From the NCBI GenBank assembly GCA_030681645.1, contig JAUXRX010000002.1, forward strand, positions 310,001-374,000: DNA of 64,000 nucleotides, read 5' to 3'. Made by a program: the position numbers and the translations under genes. This DNA comes from Archangium sp. GTDB lineage: Bacteria > Myxococcota > Myxococcia > Myxococcales > Myxococcaceae. This document shows positions 7,919-16,048 of this stretch, piece after piece. How positions within the stretch are numbered: position 1 is the first letter of the stretch; every line of letters begins with the position of its first letter. The notes beneath the pieces are model-generated. The model did no database searches, was not told where the DNA came from, and saw only the letters and a program-made list of their open reading frames with translations.

Positions 7919-10681
7919 CTACTTGCCTCCCTCTCCCTGCGGAAGCGGGGAGAGGGCCGGGGTGAGGGGCCGACGGCGGCGCAAGAGCAGCGCAACGAGC
8001 AACGGACCGATAACCGGAACTGCTGAGCAGCCACCTCCCTGAAAGGCGAGCACGGGCTGACGGATCACCCCGGCGTCGTCACCGGGGAGCACGCCCGCGT
8101 CCACCTCGACGCCGGCATCCTCGGTCGAACCAGCGTCAGCGTCAGCGCCTGCGTCAGCAACGCCGGCATCCGGCACCACCACGCCCGCGTCGGGGGAACA
8201 GTCGAAGGTCGAGGGGTTCAGGAAATCGAGCACGCGGCACATCACCTGAGTGCGCGAGGGCCGGCCGACCAGCGTCTCGAAGGGAAAGCCGAACATCACC
8301 GACTGCCCGGGCACGCCGATGCCCGCGCTCCCGCCCGAGCCGTAGCTCGCCAGCTGCACCGCCGCGCCTGCGGGAGCGACCGTGGGAGGCGCGCCGGTGT
8401 CGAACGAGCCATTGGTGCCATCGTCGAGCGAGAGGCCGGTCAGCCCCATGAGGGCGGCCGCGCCGTTGACCGAGAGCCCACCGGTCGTTCCCGGCGCCGT
8501 GCCGGAGAGCGCGGTCAGCAGCGGAGCGGTCGCGGTGCCATCGCCGCTGAAGAACACGGGCAGGTTGCGGCCGCGGAAGCCGGTGACCACGCCCTGCTCT
8601 GCCGCGGTGAGCGCTGCCCCACCCTGCTTGCCGCGCCCGACGAACCAGGTGAGCAGCTGGTACGGCGTCTGCGCCACGTCACCTGACGTGACCGCGTCGC
8701 TCTCGGCGGTGTCGAAGCCCACGTCGTTCGCGGCGAGCGCTTCCCCGGTGAGCCGCGCGGCGCTGCCGTCATTCATCCGCTCGATGAAGATGCGCAGCAC
8801 GTTGTTGAGCGCGTAGCGGCTGGCGAAGGCCTCGGTCTTGCCGATCGCCGCTTCCAGCCGGTCGTAGCCATTGACCACCAGCACCAGCGGCCTGCCGGCC
8901 ACCGGCGCCTTCACCCCCACCACCGCCGAGGGAAACGATTCGCCGCCGCCATTGGTCGCGGTCACGCGGAAGTACTTCGCCGCCGTCGCGGGAATCGTCG
9001 CCGTCGTGCTGGTCGTGGCGACGTCCACGCCGTTGTCCCACGCGAGGCCGTCGTCGCTCGAATAGAGGCGGTAGCCCGTCGCCGCCTGCCCGCGGACGCC
9101 CTGCGCGTCGGTCGGAGGCGCGCGCCAGCGAATCAGCGCCCCACCGCCCTGGTTCAGCGCCGCGACGTGCGTCGGAGGCTCGGGCGGGAGCGCCGCGGCC
9201 ACCATGTCCTTCTCGGCGAAGTACTTGATGATGCCCTGCGTGATGGAGCGGGCGGCGAGGTAGCGGAAGCCGGGCTCCTTCAGGTGCAGCGCGTCGGCGG
9301 CGGCGTCGTGAAAGGCGACCTCGAGCAGCGTCGCGGGGACCTCGCCGTTGTTCGCCGGGTTGAGCTCGCCGAAGTAGGCGGTGTTGACGCCGCGATCCTG
9401 CCAGGTGGGCCGGTTCCACCCGCTGGTCGCCTTGATGTCGTTGACCATCTCTCCGTGAATGAGGAGCGCGAGCCGATCGCTGCCGGCCACGCCAGAGAAC
9501 TCTGAGAGCGGAGACGGCGGCGCGCCGGGCCCATAGATGTACGTGTTGGTGCCGACCGCTGAAGCGTTGAACGCGTTGGTGTGCCACGCGACGTAGACGG
9601 CGTCTTCCCCGGGCTCGTGCACCCACGCGGTGAAGCGCGAGCGGGTGCCCACGTCGTTGGTGCGATCGTCCGCCGGGGTGTTGCCGTTGGCGCCGAACAC
9701 GGTGGTGGGCGCGCCGGCCCACTGCGCCTGGTAGCGGCTCGACTCCTCGAAGCGGGGGCGGCCGCTCACGCCTGCACCTCGATCGATCAGCCCCATGCCG
9801 CCGCCGAACTTCACCGCGTCGAGCGAGAGGTTGGTGCCCGCGGCGTTGGTCGAGTCGTTCTGCACCACCACCTGCGCGGTGCCGCCCTGCCGGAAATAGA
9901 AGCGGCCCAGCTGCACCCAGGTGCCGCCGTGGCGCTGCTGGTTGACGCGAAAGTGCGTCTCTCCGCCCGCGTGGCGCACGAGGTAGTGGGCGTCCGTCAC
10001 CCGCGAGGTGAAGGCCATGTAGCTGACCGACACGTCGTAGTACCCGTCTCGGGGAATGCTGGCGGTGTAGGTCGCGCTCGCGGTCACCGTGGGCGACGAG
10101 GGCATCAGGCGGTTGCTGCCGAGCGTGAAAGGCAGCGCCGCGCCCGACATGGGGAACGTCGGCCGACCCCAGCCCAGCAGGGTCGAGGTGGAGAAGCCCG
10201 CGCCGGTCTCGACGTACCCGGCCTCGCCGTTGTCGATGAGCACGAGGTTGGTGTTGAGGTCGAGTTCGCGCACCGGCACCACCCGCGCGCCCGCGTTGAG
10301 CAGCATCGGCATCAGGTACTGGCTGAGCGTCTCGACGCTGACGAGGTCCTCGACGATCGAGTTGGTGTTGCCGCGCTGCGTCCGCCACTCGGGGACGGTG
10401 CTGGTCCAGGTGAAGCCGTGGCCGGGGGACAGGTAGACGACCTTGCCGGCGAGCGCGCCCACGCCGCGTACGGACGCGTTGGGGAAGCCACCGATGCGGG
10501 GCACGTTGCGGTCGGGGCGAACGAGCGCAGGGGAATCGGGCGTGAGCACCGGTTCCCACTGCTTCGGGGGAACGGGCGGCGTGAGCACCGAGCCCGGCGG
10601 CTCGAGCCCACAGTCCTCGATCCAGTTCTGCGCGGAGGCGGCAGTGGCGACCAGGAGGATGGCGGCAAGCAGGTGGCGCAT
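7919..10681 (-). CDS. Secreted N-acetylmuramoyl-L-alanine amidase-like protein with MYXO-CTERM-like tail, 920 aa
   Basis: A signal peptide (MRHLLAAILLVATAASAQ) leads a multidomain protein. An Amidase_3-like zinc hydrolase appears split: VVYLSPGHGF (about residues 82-91), VYVAWHTNAF (about 370) and TLLEVAFHD (about 460) resemble the HPGHGG, SIHAN and catalytic Glu motifs. Between them (about 195-290) lies a beta domain, DGYYDVSVSYMAF...RVNQQ..G..V.LG.FYF, typical of golvesin/Xly-type carbohydrate-binding modules. A fibronectin type III-like domain follows (about 500-590), then a Rossmann-like region and an Asp-Ala-Gly linker. Near the end, GGGCSAVPVIGPLLVALLL then RRRR (Cys885, Arg901-904) is a MYXO-CTERM-like sorting signal. 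The final 16 residues are encoded by a dispersed palindromic repeat. It likely cleaves peptidoglycan outside the cell (inference from motifs). Confidence 0.85.
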   Translation of the reverse strand: MRHLLAAILLVATAASAQNWIEDCGLEPPGSVLTPPVPPKQWEPVLTPDSPALVRPDRNVPRIGGFPNASVRGVGALAGKVVYLSPGHGFTWTSTVPEWRTQRGNTNSIVEDLVSVETLSQYLMPMLLNAGARVVPVRELDLNTNLVLIDNGEAGYVETGAGFSTSTLLGWGRPTFPMSGAALPFTLGSNRLMPSSPTVTASATYTASIPRDGYYDVSVSYMAFTSRVTDAHYLVRHAGGETHFRVNQQRHGGTWVQLGRFYFRQGGTAQVVVQNDSTNAAGTNLSLDAVKFGGGMGLIDRGAGVSGRPRFEESSRYQAQWAGAPTTVFGANGNTPADDRTNDVGTRSRFTAWVHEPGEDAVYVAWHTNAFNASAVGTNTYIYGPGAPPSPLSEFSGVAGSDRLALLIHGEMVNDIKATSGWNRPTWQDRGVNTAYFGELNPANNGEVPATLLEVAFHDAAADALHLKEPGFRYLAARSITQGIIKYFAEKDMVAAALPPEPPTHVAALNQGGGALIRWRAPPTDAQGVRGQAATGYRLYSSDDGLAWDNGVDVATTSTTATIPATAAKYFRVTATNGGGESFPSAVVGVKAPVAGRPLVLVVNGYDRLEAAIGKTEAFASRYALNNVLRIFIERMNDGSAARLTGEALAANDVGFDTAESDAVTSGDVAQTPYQLLTWFVGRGKQGGAALTAAEQGVVTGFRGRNLPVFFSGDGTATAPLLTALSGTAPGTTGGLSVNGAAALMGLTGLSLDDGTNGSFDTGAPPTVAPAGAAVQLASYGSGGSAGIGVPGQSVMFGFPFETLVGRPSRTQVMCRVLDFLNPSTFDCSPDAGVVVPDAGVADAGADADAGSTEDAGVEVDAGVLPGDDAGVIRQPVLAFQGGGCSAVPVIGPLLVALLLRRRRPLTPALSPLPQGEGGK
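7926..7970. repeat. Dispersed palindromic repeat, family A, copy 1
   Basis: CTCCCTCTCCC...GGGGAGAGGG pairs with itself, followed by CCGGGGTGAGGGGC. It lies in the last codons of the amidase gene and shares the core with copies at 10706, 10774, 19443, 21241, 24671, 28231, 39789, 46641 and 56763. Confidence 0.85.
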
Positions 10682-10705
10682 TCGCCCGGTGCCTTACCCC
10701 AGGAA

Positions 10706-10757
10706 CCTCTCCCTGCGACAGCGGGGAGAGGTCGGCGCGCAGCGCCGGGTGAGGGGC
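10706..10757. repeat. Dispersed palindromic repeat, family A, copy 2
   Basis: CCTCTCCCTGCGACAGCGGG then GAGAGG and GGGTGAGGGGC. It is in the spacer between the slipin stop and the amidase start, in opposite orientation to the copy only 16 bases away. Confidence 0.85.
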
Positions 10758-10773
10758 GCAGTGACCCTGGTGG

Positions 10774-10814
10774 CCCCTCACCCTGGCCCTCTCCCCGCTG
10801 CGCAGGGAGAGGGA
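10774..10814. repeat. Dispersed palindromic repeat, family A, copy 3 (inverted)
   Basis: CCCCTCACCCTGGCCCTCTC then CCCGCTGCGCAGGGAGAGGG. It is head-to-head with copy 2, so the two can also pair with each other as one large hairpin. Confidence 0.85.
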
Positions 10815-10863
10815 ACACGGAAGAAGGGAGGAGCGACGCCTGGCCGCTCCTCCCCGAGATCCA

Positions 10864-11976
10864 TCAAGCCTTCAGCTGAATCTTCTCCAGCGCACCGTCT
10901 CCGAGCACGAGGTGCACCTGGCCGACCTTGGCCGCGAGCTCCTTGTACGCCTCGAGCTCCTTGAGGCGCACCAGCAGCGGGTTCTCCGACAGCACCTTCG
11001 CGGTCTGAGCCATGCTGCGCGTCGCCGCCGTCTCCTCGCGCCGCAGGATGACGTTGGCCTCGGCCTCCTTCTGGGCCTGGATCACCTTGTTCAGGAGATC
11101 CTTCATCTCACCCGGCAGAATCACGTCCTTCACGCCGAGCTCGGTGAGCTCCAGCCCGACACCCTCGGCGCGATCGCGCACCGCCGGCGTCATCACCTTC
11201 GACAGCTCGTCGCGCAGCCCCAGCAGCTCGTCCAGCGTCCGCGTGGTCACGGCCTCGCGGGCCGCCAGCTGCATCGCCAGGTAGACCACGTCATCCGGAG
11301 CGCGGGCGACCATGGCCAGCCGCTTCGCGTCCTTCACCTTGAACGTGGCCGACAGGTTGAGCCGCAGCGAAACGCGATCCTTCGTCATGACCTCCTGGCC
11401 GTTGACGGCCAGCACCTTCTCGCGAAGGTCGATCACCGCCATCGACACGGTGCGCATGGTGTTCCACGCGGCGTGACGACCGGCCGGCAGCACGGCATCG
11501 AGCTGCCCGTCGACGTACCGCACGGCCACGCTGCCCTCGGGCGCAGTCACCTCCACGTAGTCACGGACCCGGGCGAGCGCCGCGACGTCGGTGGTGAGCG
11601 GCTTCGTCTCGACGGCCGAGGTGTCCTTCACCTCGACGCGGATGAGCGGAGTCACCGCGCCCGTCGCGCGATCGACCTGGCGCTCCACCGTCCAGATCTG
11701 GTGGACACCGGCGCCCAGCCAGAGGAACGGCTTGCCGCGCTTCATCACCAGCCCACGCTCGTGCTGGGCGAGGGTGATCACCTGCAGGTCCTCAGCGGGC
11801 ACCAGCGCCAGGCGCAGCTCGTCGAGCTCGGCGAGCAGGCCGACGGTCGAGATCTTCTCGACCCGCTGCTCCTTGAACGCGGCCCACACGCGGTGCACGC
11901 CCGGCGTGAGGTACTTCACGGGGCGGCCGTCCTCCACGAGGAAAGCGCGCTCGTTGGTCATGATCTCGATCTGCAT
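10864..11976 (-). CDS. Slipin / SPFH-domain (band 7) protein, 370 aa
   Basis: The centre (about residues 130-320) is an SPFH/band 7 domain. Characteristic segments are VIDLREKVLAVNGQEVMTKD (stomatin-type strand), LRLNLSATFKVKD, REAVTTRTLDELLGLRDEL, and GVGLELTELGVKDVILPGEM, ending in an Ala/Glu/Arg-rich helix (QAQKEAEANVILRREETAAT). SPFH proteins oligomerise on membranes into microdomain scaffolds. Here the first 60 residues hold a beta-rich module (PGVHRVWAAFKEQRV) that is repeated further on (GAGVHQIWTVERQVD), and there is no N-terminal membrane helix. Membrane attachment is therefore not obvious. The ATG is preceded by AAGGAG seven bases upstream. The gene stands alone, with repeats downstream and an empty 370-bp stretch upstream. 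Its role is unknown beyond family membership. Confidence 0.88.
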   Translation of the reverse strand: MQIEIMTNERAFLVEDGRPVKYLTPGVHRVWAAFKEQRVEKISTVGLLAELDELRLALVPAEDLQVITLAQHERGLVMKRGKPFLWLGAGVHQIWTVERQVDRATGAVTPLIRVEVKDTSAVETKPLTTDVAALARVRDYVEVTAPEGSVAVRYVDGQLDAVLPAGRHAAWNTMRTVSMAVIDLREKVLAVNGQEVMTKDRVSLRLNLSATFKVKDAKRLAMVARAPDDVVYLAMQLAAREAVTTRTLDELLGLRDELSKVMTPAVRDRAEGVGLELTELGVKDVILPGEMKDLLNKVIQAQKEAEANVILRREETAATRSMAQTAKVLSENPLLVRLKELEAYKELAAKVGQVHLVLGDGALEKIQLKA

Positions 11977-12350
11977 TGGCTTTCTCCTTGTTTCTGGTCG
12001 CTACGCCTTGGCGCATCTTCCGCTGCGCTTCAGCTGCGCTCGTCCAGCGTGCCGCTGGACCGGCTTCGCTCCGGTTCTTCCGGGGCACTTCGGACTGCAA
12101 AAAGCGAAATGGGAGCTGCCGGGCTCACGGGCGAACGCGACGTTGTCTGACGGCGAACGACTCCGTCCGACGCCGGGAGCCAACGGAAGAACTGCTCCGC
12201 TGCCGTGCCGTGCAGGAGGCGCCCCGGGTGAGCTCCGTTCGGACTCGCTCCAGACCTCGGATGAGGTGGAACGGGCTGACGTCGAGGCGAGGCCTGCACT
12301 GCACACGGCGCTCTCAGCCGTGCTTCACCAGCTCACCCGACAGCCCCCGG
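11977..12350. other. 374-bp stretch without a recognisable gene
   Basis: The stretch lies between the slipin start and a tRNA-like gene. I see no coding frame with family similarity. It holds a perfect 8-bp hairpin, GTCCAGCG-TGC-CGCTGGAC (12042-12060), followed at once by ACCGG...CCGGT (12059-12075). It may contain the slipin leader and promoter, but I cannot identify promoter boxes. Confidence 0.5.
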
Positions 12351-12424
12351 TGGGGCGAGAAGGAGTTGAACCTTCGACCGCGAGATTTCAAGTCTCGTGC
12401 TCTACCTGTCTGAGCTATCGCTCC
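12351..12424 (-). tRNA. Class-I tRNA-like gene with UGA anticodon (atypical Ser(UGA) or pseudo-tRNA)
   Basis: The reverse strand folds as a 74-nt cloverleaf. The acceptor is GGAGCGA against TCGCCCC, with one A-C mismatch at 3-70. The D-arm is GCTC...GAGC, the anticodon stem CGAGA/TCTCG with loop CTTGAAA, the variable loop is 5 nt (CGGTC), and the T-arm is GAAGG-TTCAACT-CCTTC. The anticodon at 12388-12390 is UGA, which reads the Ser codon UCA, yet tRNA-Ser has a long variable arm that is missing here. CCA is not encoded. It is either a decayed copy or a non-standard tRNA. Confidence 0.7.
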
Positions 12425-12604
12425 GGCTTAACGGGCCGGTGTCCCCTTTGGTGGAGACGGTGTGCCACCAGTCACTGCCGTTCGAATCGCCTTCGTTGAC
12501 GTGGAAGCGTGAACGGTCTCCCGTACGAACCACGAACCGGCGCAGCGTGTGACCAACGACGCGTTCCCCGACGTGGGCTCCTTTTTCCACCTGACTGCTT
12601 TCTA

Positions 12605-12692
12605 CGCTCAGTTGATGTGATCACCGTCGGGCCACCAGCGGCATGAAGCCACGACGCCCCCGGTGGCCCGGCGGCATCACATCAACTGAGCG
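12605..12692. repeat. 88-nt foldback element (long near-perfect inverted repeat)
   Basis: The left arm CGCTCAGTTGATGTGAT (12605-12621) is perfectly complementary to ATCACATCAACTGAGCG (12676-12692). Inside a small internal loop, a second stem forms, CCGTC plus GGGCCACC against GGTGGCCC plus GGCGG. About 30 pairs surround a 25-nt loop. It ends 22 bases before the dgkA start. There is no U-tract, so it is not a simple terminator. It could be a foldback mobile remnant or a leader structure. Confidence 0.85.
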
Positions 12693-12714
12693 CTGTGGTA
12701 GTTCGAAGGAGCCG

Positions 12715-13377
12715 ATGTCAGCCCCTCCGCCCTTTCAGTCGAAGCACCCGCCGACGAGCTTCTACCGCTCGGTGCTGCACGCCTGGAACGGGCTGATTCA
12801 CACGGTGGTGCACCAGCGCAACATGCGCATGCACCTGATCTCGGGGCTGCTGGTCGGCCTCGTGGGCAGCGGCATTCCGCTCGGGCTCGCCGAGAAGGTG
12901 ACGCTGGTCTTCTGCGTGCTCCTGGTGCTCTTCGCCGAGATGCTCAACTCGGCGCTCGAGCAGCTGGTCGATCTCGCCATTCAACAGTTCGACGAGAAGG
13001 CGAAGCTGACCAAGGACATCGCGGCCGCCGCGGTGCTGGTGCTGGCGATCGGCACGGTGGTGCTCTTCGCGGTGGTGCTGGTGCACAACGCCGAGGTCAT
13101 CTTCAACAACCTGCCCGCCATCGAGCGCCAGGTGCTGTTCGGCACGCCGCTCGTGTTCCTCGGCGGAGCGCTCATGCACGAGCAGGTCAAGCCCATCTGG
13201 CTCGACGTGCTCTTCGCGATCGGCGCGCTCGTGCTCTGGGGCTTCATCGCCTCGTGGAGCGAGAGCGAGGTGTTCTCTGCGATGACGCTGGGCCTGCTGC
13301 TGGTGTGCGCCAACGCGGCGTATTGGCGCCAATCGGAGCGACGCCGGTCCGGCCGAAAGGCGGACGAGAGCAGCTGA
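12715..13377 (+). CDS. dgkA: Diacylglycerol kinase family protein (DgkA type), 220 aa
   Basis: The N-terminal 125 residues match the small trimeric membrane kinase family that phosphorylates diacylglycerol or undecaprenol. A cytoplasmic N-terminal helix (FYRSVLHAWNGLIHTVVHQRNMRMHL) is followed by a membrane helix and the catalytic segment LFAEMLNSALEQLVDLAIQQ with its conserved Glu and Asn. KLTKDIAAAAVLVLAIG then provides the second active-site stretch. The E. coli enzyme stops near 122 residues; this one continues for about 95 with two or three more hydrophobic segments (about 145-205). The active site sits in the membrane. The start is fixed by AAGGAG before the ATG at 12715. The 88-nt foldback structure upstream may influence expression. 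Confidence 0.9.
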   Translation: MSAPPPFQSKHPPTSFYRSVLHAWNGLIHTVVHQRNMRMHLISGLLVGLVGSGIPLGLAEKVTLVFCVLLVLFAEMLNSALEQLVDLAIQQFDEKAKLTKDIAAAAVLVLAIGTVVLFAVVLVHNAEVIFNNLPAIERQVLFGTPLVFLGGALMHEQVKPIWLDVLFAIGALVLWGFIASWSESEVFSAMTLGLLLVCANAAYWRQSERRRSGRKADESS

Positions 13378-13486
13378 AGCACAGCGGGTCGCGACCCCGC
13401 CCCACTTGCATCACGTGCGGATCCTCGCCGGAACTCGAGGGGCAAGCTCGGCGCGAGCACGGCCGAAGCGAGGCGGCTCAACCACA

Positions 13487-13516
13487 AAAAAAATAAGCCC
13501 GGCACGGGGCCGGGCT
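13487..13516 (-). terminator. Rho-independent terminator for the 61-aa gene
   Basis: On the minus strand, AGCCCGGC-CCCGT-GCCGGGCT forms a perfect 8-bp stem followed by TTATTTTTTTT. It is about 105 bases after the stop of the small gene at 13623 and faces that gene's transcript. It could also stop dgkA read-through structurally, but the U-tract is only on the minus strand. Confidence 0.9.
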
Positions 13517-13622
13517 CCTCACTACCGCAGCGACGCCATGGCCGCTGGTCTACTGCTTCCCCCTGGGTGCTCCGTCCCCGGCGCCTGGCCGGAAACCGGA
13601 GCGACCCGTGGGTTCGCACCTT

Positions 13623-13808
13623 TCAGGCGCTCGCGCGATTCTCCGCGGTCGTGCCTTCCGCCGGCTTCACTTCCCTCAGGTCAGTGGTGACGAGGTCGAT
13701 CAGCTCGGTGGCAATATCCAGAATCTGGTTCGGAGTGTAACCCCCGGCGCGGAGCTGCGCAAAGAACGTGCGGGCGAGGATCTTGGTGCCCTTCTTGTCG
13801 GTGCTCAT
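13623..13808 (-). CDS. Small hypothetical protein, 61 aa
   Basis: The protein MSTDKKGTKILARTFFAQLR followed by AGGYTPNQILDIATELIDLV is a compact, mixed-charge helical sequence without a signal or membrane segment. I chose the ATG at 13808 because GGAGGG sits 7 bases upstream. An ATG 15 bases earlier (13823) overlaps that ribosome site. A strong intrinsic terminator follows the gene, and a 240-bp A+T-richer gap lies upstream, so it appears to be a monocistronic, probably well-expressed unit. I do not recognise the family. The size and helix-turn-helix-like spacing (GYTPNQILDIATELI) could fit a small regulator, but this is speculative. Confidence 0.75.
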   Translation of the reverse strand: MSTDKKGTKILARTFFAQLRAGGYTPNQILDIATELIDLVTTDLREVKPAEGTTAENRASA

Positions 13809-14048
13809 CTTGTGTCCCTCCATGGGGCCAAATTGCGGCCCAGCGATGGTCCGCTAGTCTTCACCTTGTGTGCCATGGAGCTGACTCGTCGATCTGAGAG
13901 TCAAATCAGCACGTTAACTTCATTTTCAAGTGTCAGGTGCGAAGCCACCTTCGCACTTTGCCGCCACCTGCCGCGAAGCACGGGAGGCACCGCCTCAAGT
14001 CGAATCAGGCACTTGCGTAACCGCCTCTGCGGAAGGTAAGGCCGGTCT

Positions 14049-15653
14049 GTGCCGTCTTTCCGCGTCAACAACCTCGCCCTCTGGCTCGACGAGCCGGAGT
14101 CGCTGCTGACGAAGAAGGCCGCCGAGAAGCTGGGGGTCAAGCCGGCCGACCTGGTGAACGTGCGCGTCGTTCGATCGGTGCTCGACGCGCGGAAGAAGAA
14201 CAGCCCCCGCTACATCCACACCGTCGAGGTCGAGTTCGCGAAGGGCAAGCTGCCGAAGACGGTGCCGCCCGACGTGAGCGAGGTCGAGCCGCTGCCGCCG
14301 CCTCCCCTGCCCGTGAAGCGTCAGCCCGCGCAGCGCCCCATCATCGTGGGCATGGGCCCGGCCGGGCTGTTCTGCGCGCTCGAGCTGGCGGAGCGCGGGG
14401 TGAAGTCGATCCTCCTCGATCGCGGCCGCGAGGTGATCCAGCGCCGCAAGGACGTGGCGAAGCTGATGCGCGACGGCACGCTGATGCCCGAGAGCAACAT
14501 GAGCTTCGGCGAGGGCGGCGCGGGCGCGTACACCGACGGCAAGCTGTCCACGCGCATCAACCACCCCTCGGTGCGCAAGGTGATCGAGACGTTCGCGAAG
14601 TACGGCGCGCCTGATCGCATCCTGGTGCAGGGCAAGCCGCACATCGGGTCCGATCTCCTCCCCATGTCGGTCGAGCGCATGCGCAAGGACCTCCAGTCGA
14701 TGGGCGTGGAGGTGCTCTTCGAGACGCGCGTCGACGACATCTTGAGCCGCGACGGGGTGGTCACCGGGGTGAAGCTCGCCGATGGCTCCGAGCTGCACAG
14801 CGACCGGGTGATCCTCGCGCCGGGGAACTCGGCGCGTGAGCTGTTCGAGCGCTTCGCCGCCGACGCGCGCGTCTTCATCGAGCCCAAGCCCTTCGCCCTG
14901 GGGTTCCGCGCCGAGCACCCGCAGCCGCTCATCAACGCCATCCAGTACGGCGAGAAGGTGGCGGGCGACGCGAAGCTGCCGCCCGCCGACTACAAGCTGG
15001 CCGAGAACCTCTCGGTCGACGGCGACGTGCGCGGCGTGTTCTCGTTCTGCATGTGCCCGGGCGGCGTGGTGGTGCCGACGCCGACCGAGCAGGGCATGCA
15101 GTGCACCAACGGCATGTCGAACTCGCACCGCAACTCGAAGTACGCGAACGCCGGCATCGTGGTGTCGGTGGCGGTGGAGGACTACGCGAAGGCCGGCTTC
15201 ACCGGGCCGCTGGCCGGCCTCGAGTTCCAGCGGCACTGGGAGAAGCAGGCCTACGAGCTCGGCGGCGGGAAGTTCTTCGCCCCGGCCCAGTCGATCCCCG
15301 ACTACCTGGCGGGGCGCCTCAAGAAGAAGCCGGAAGGCACCTCGTATCGCCCCGGGCTCGCGCACGTCGATCTCAACCGGCTCTTCCCCGAGTGGTTGAC
15401 GGCGTCGATCAAGCAGGCGCTCAAGGCGTTCGATCGCAAGATGAAGGGCTTCATCACCGACGAGGGCCTGTTGATCGGCATCGAGGCGCGCACGTCCACC
15501 CCGCTGCGCATCACCCGGAACGAACAGCTGCAGTCGGTGTCGATGAAGGGGCTGTACCCGGGCGGTGAAGGCGCGGGCTACGCGGGAGGCATCGTGTCGT
15601 CAGGCATCGACGGGCTGCGCATCGCCGAGCAGATCTGCGCGGAGCTGTCTTGA
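14049..15653 (+). CDS. FAD-dependent oxidoreductase of the COG2509 type, 534 aa
   Basis: The protein begins with an about 95-residue N-terminal domain (SFRVNNLALWLDEPESLLTK), then a Rossmann FAD-binding start PIIVGMGPAGLFCALELAER (about 97-116). Further flavoprotein landmarks are LDRG, SFGEGGAGAYTDGKL (about 155-170), RVILAPGNSARELF, and the C-terminal FAD segment LYPGGEGAGYAGGIVSSGID. CMCPGGVVVP in the middle is typical of this uncharacterised dehydrogenase family, which resembles HI0933/glycerol-3-phosphate dehydrogenase-like flavoproteins. Substrate and partner are unknown. It starts with GTG preceded by TAAGG. Its stop overlaps the start of the next gene (TTGA), so the two are probably translationally coupled. 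Confidence 0.93.
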   Translation: MPSFRVNNLALWLDEPESLLTKKAAEKLGVKPADLVNVRVVRSVLDARKKNSPRYIHTVEVEFAKGKLPKTVPPDVSEVEPLPPPPLPVKRQPAQRPIIVGMGPAGLFCALELAERGVKSILLDRGREVIQRRKDVAKLMRDGTLMPESNMSFGEGGAGAYTDGKLSTRINHPSVRKVIETFAKYGAPDRILVQGKPHIGSDLLPMSVERMRKDLQSMGVEVLFETRVDDILSRDGVVTGVKLADGSELHSDRVILAPGNSARELFERFAADARVFIEPKPFALGFRAEHPQPLINAIQYGEKVAGDAKLPPADYKLAENLSVDGDVRGVFSFCMCPGGVVVPTPTEQGMQCTNGMSNSHRNSKYANAGIVVSVAVEDYAKAGFTGPLAGLEFQRHWEKQAYELGGGKFFAPAQSIPDYLAGRLKKKPEGTSYRPGLAHVDLNRLFPEWLTASIKQALKAFDRKMKGFITDEGLLIGIEARTSTPLRITRNEQLQSVSMKGLYPGGEGAGYAGGIVSSGIDGLRIAEQICAELS

Positions 15654-16021
15654 AGTACAGGGTGCGCAGCAAGGACGGGGAGCTCGAGTACGAGTCGTTC
15701 CAGCAGCTGGAAGAGGCGGCGCGGATGGGCTTCGTGGATGCCGACGACGAGCTGCTGCGCGAGGGTGAGAGCGAGTGGAAGAAGGTGTCCACCCTGCCCT
15801 CCCTGCTGAAGCGGAAGCGCGGGGGGCTCTCGGTGTTCCGGACAGCCCTGACGTACTGGATCGTGGCCGCGATCGGCGCCGGGCTCTTCGCGTTCTGGGC
15901 CCTCGCCACCGGCAACACCGGGGACAAGGCCGATCTCTACGCCGAGGGAATCACCGCCGCCTTCGTCTGCGCGGGCATTCTGTTCAAGGTGACCGTCGCG
16001 GCGCAGAAGCGCCGCCGCTGA
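15650..16021 (+). CDS. Small membrane protein with GYF_2-like N-terminal domain, 123 aa
   Basis: The first 50 residues, YRVRSKDGELEYESFQQLEE then MGFVDADDELLREGESEWKK, resemble the GYF_2/DUF4339 type: a beta-strand, a helix that sorts position, and a closing W-K-V. These domains usually bind protein partners in the cytoplasm. Two membrane helices follow (about residues 66-86 and 100-117) with a short polar loop between, and a basic C-terminus (QKRRR). The start is TTG at 15650, overlapping the stop of the flavoprotein gene by four bases. No function is known; the overlap suggests it works with, or is expressed with, that flavoprotein. Confidence 0.8.
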   Translation: MKYRVRSKDGELEYESFQQLEEAARMGFVDADDELLREGESEWKKVSTLPSLLKRKRGGLSVFRTALTYWIVAAIGAGLFAFWALATGNTGDKADLYAEGITAAFVCAGILFKVTVAAQKRRR

Positions 16022-16048
16022 TCAGCGAAGGCCCGTGAACGGTGGCGA

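Noticed and set aside
12643-12714. N-terminal extension of dgkA upstream of 12715
   Set aside because: It would be translated from the foldback element, whereas AAGGAG is correctly placed for the ATG at 12715.
13809-14048. Clear promoter or operator in the gap upstream of the flavoprotein gene
   Set aside because: The 240-bp gap is A+T-richer, but I find no well-spaced boxes or inverted repeat to support a site.
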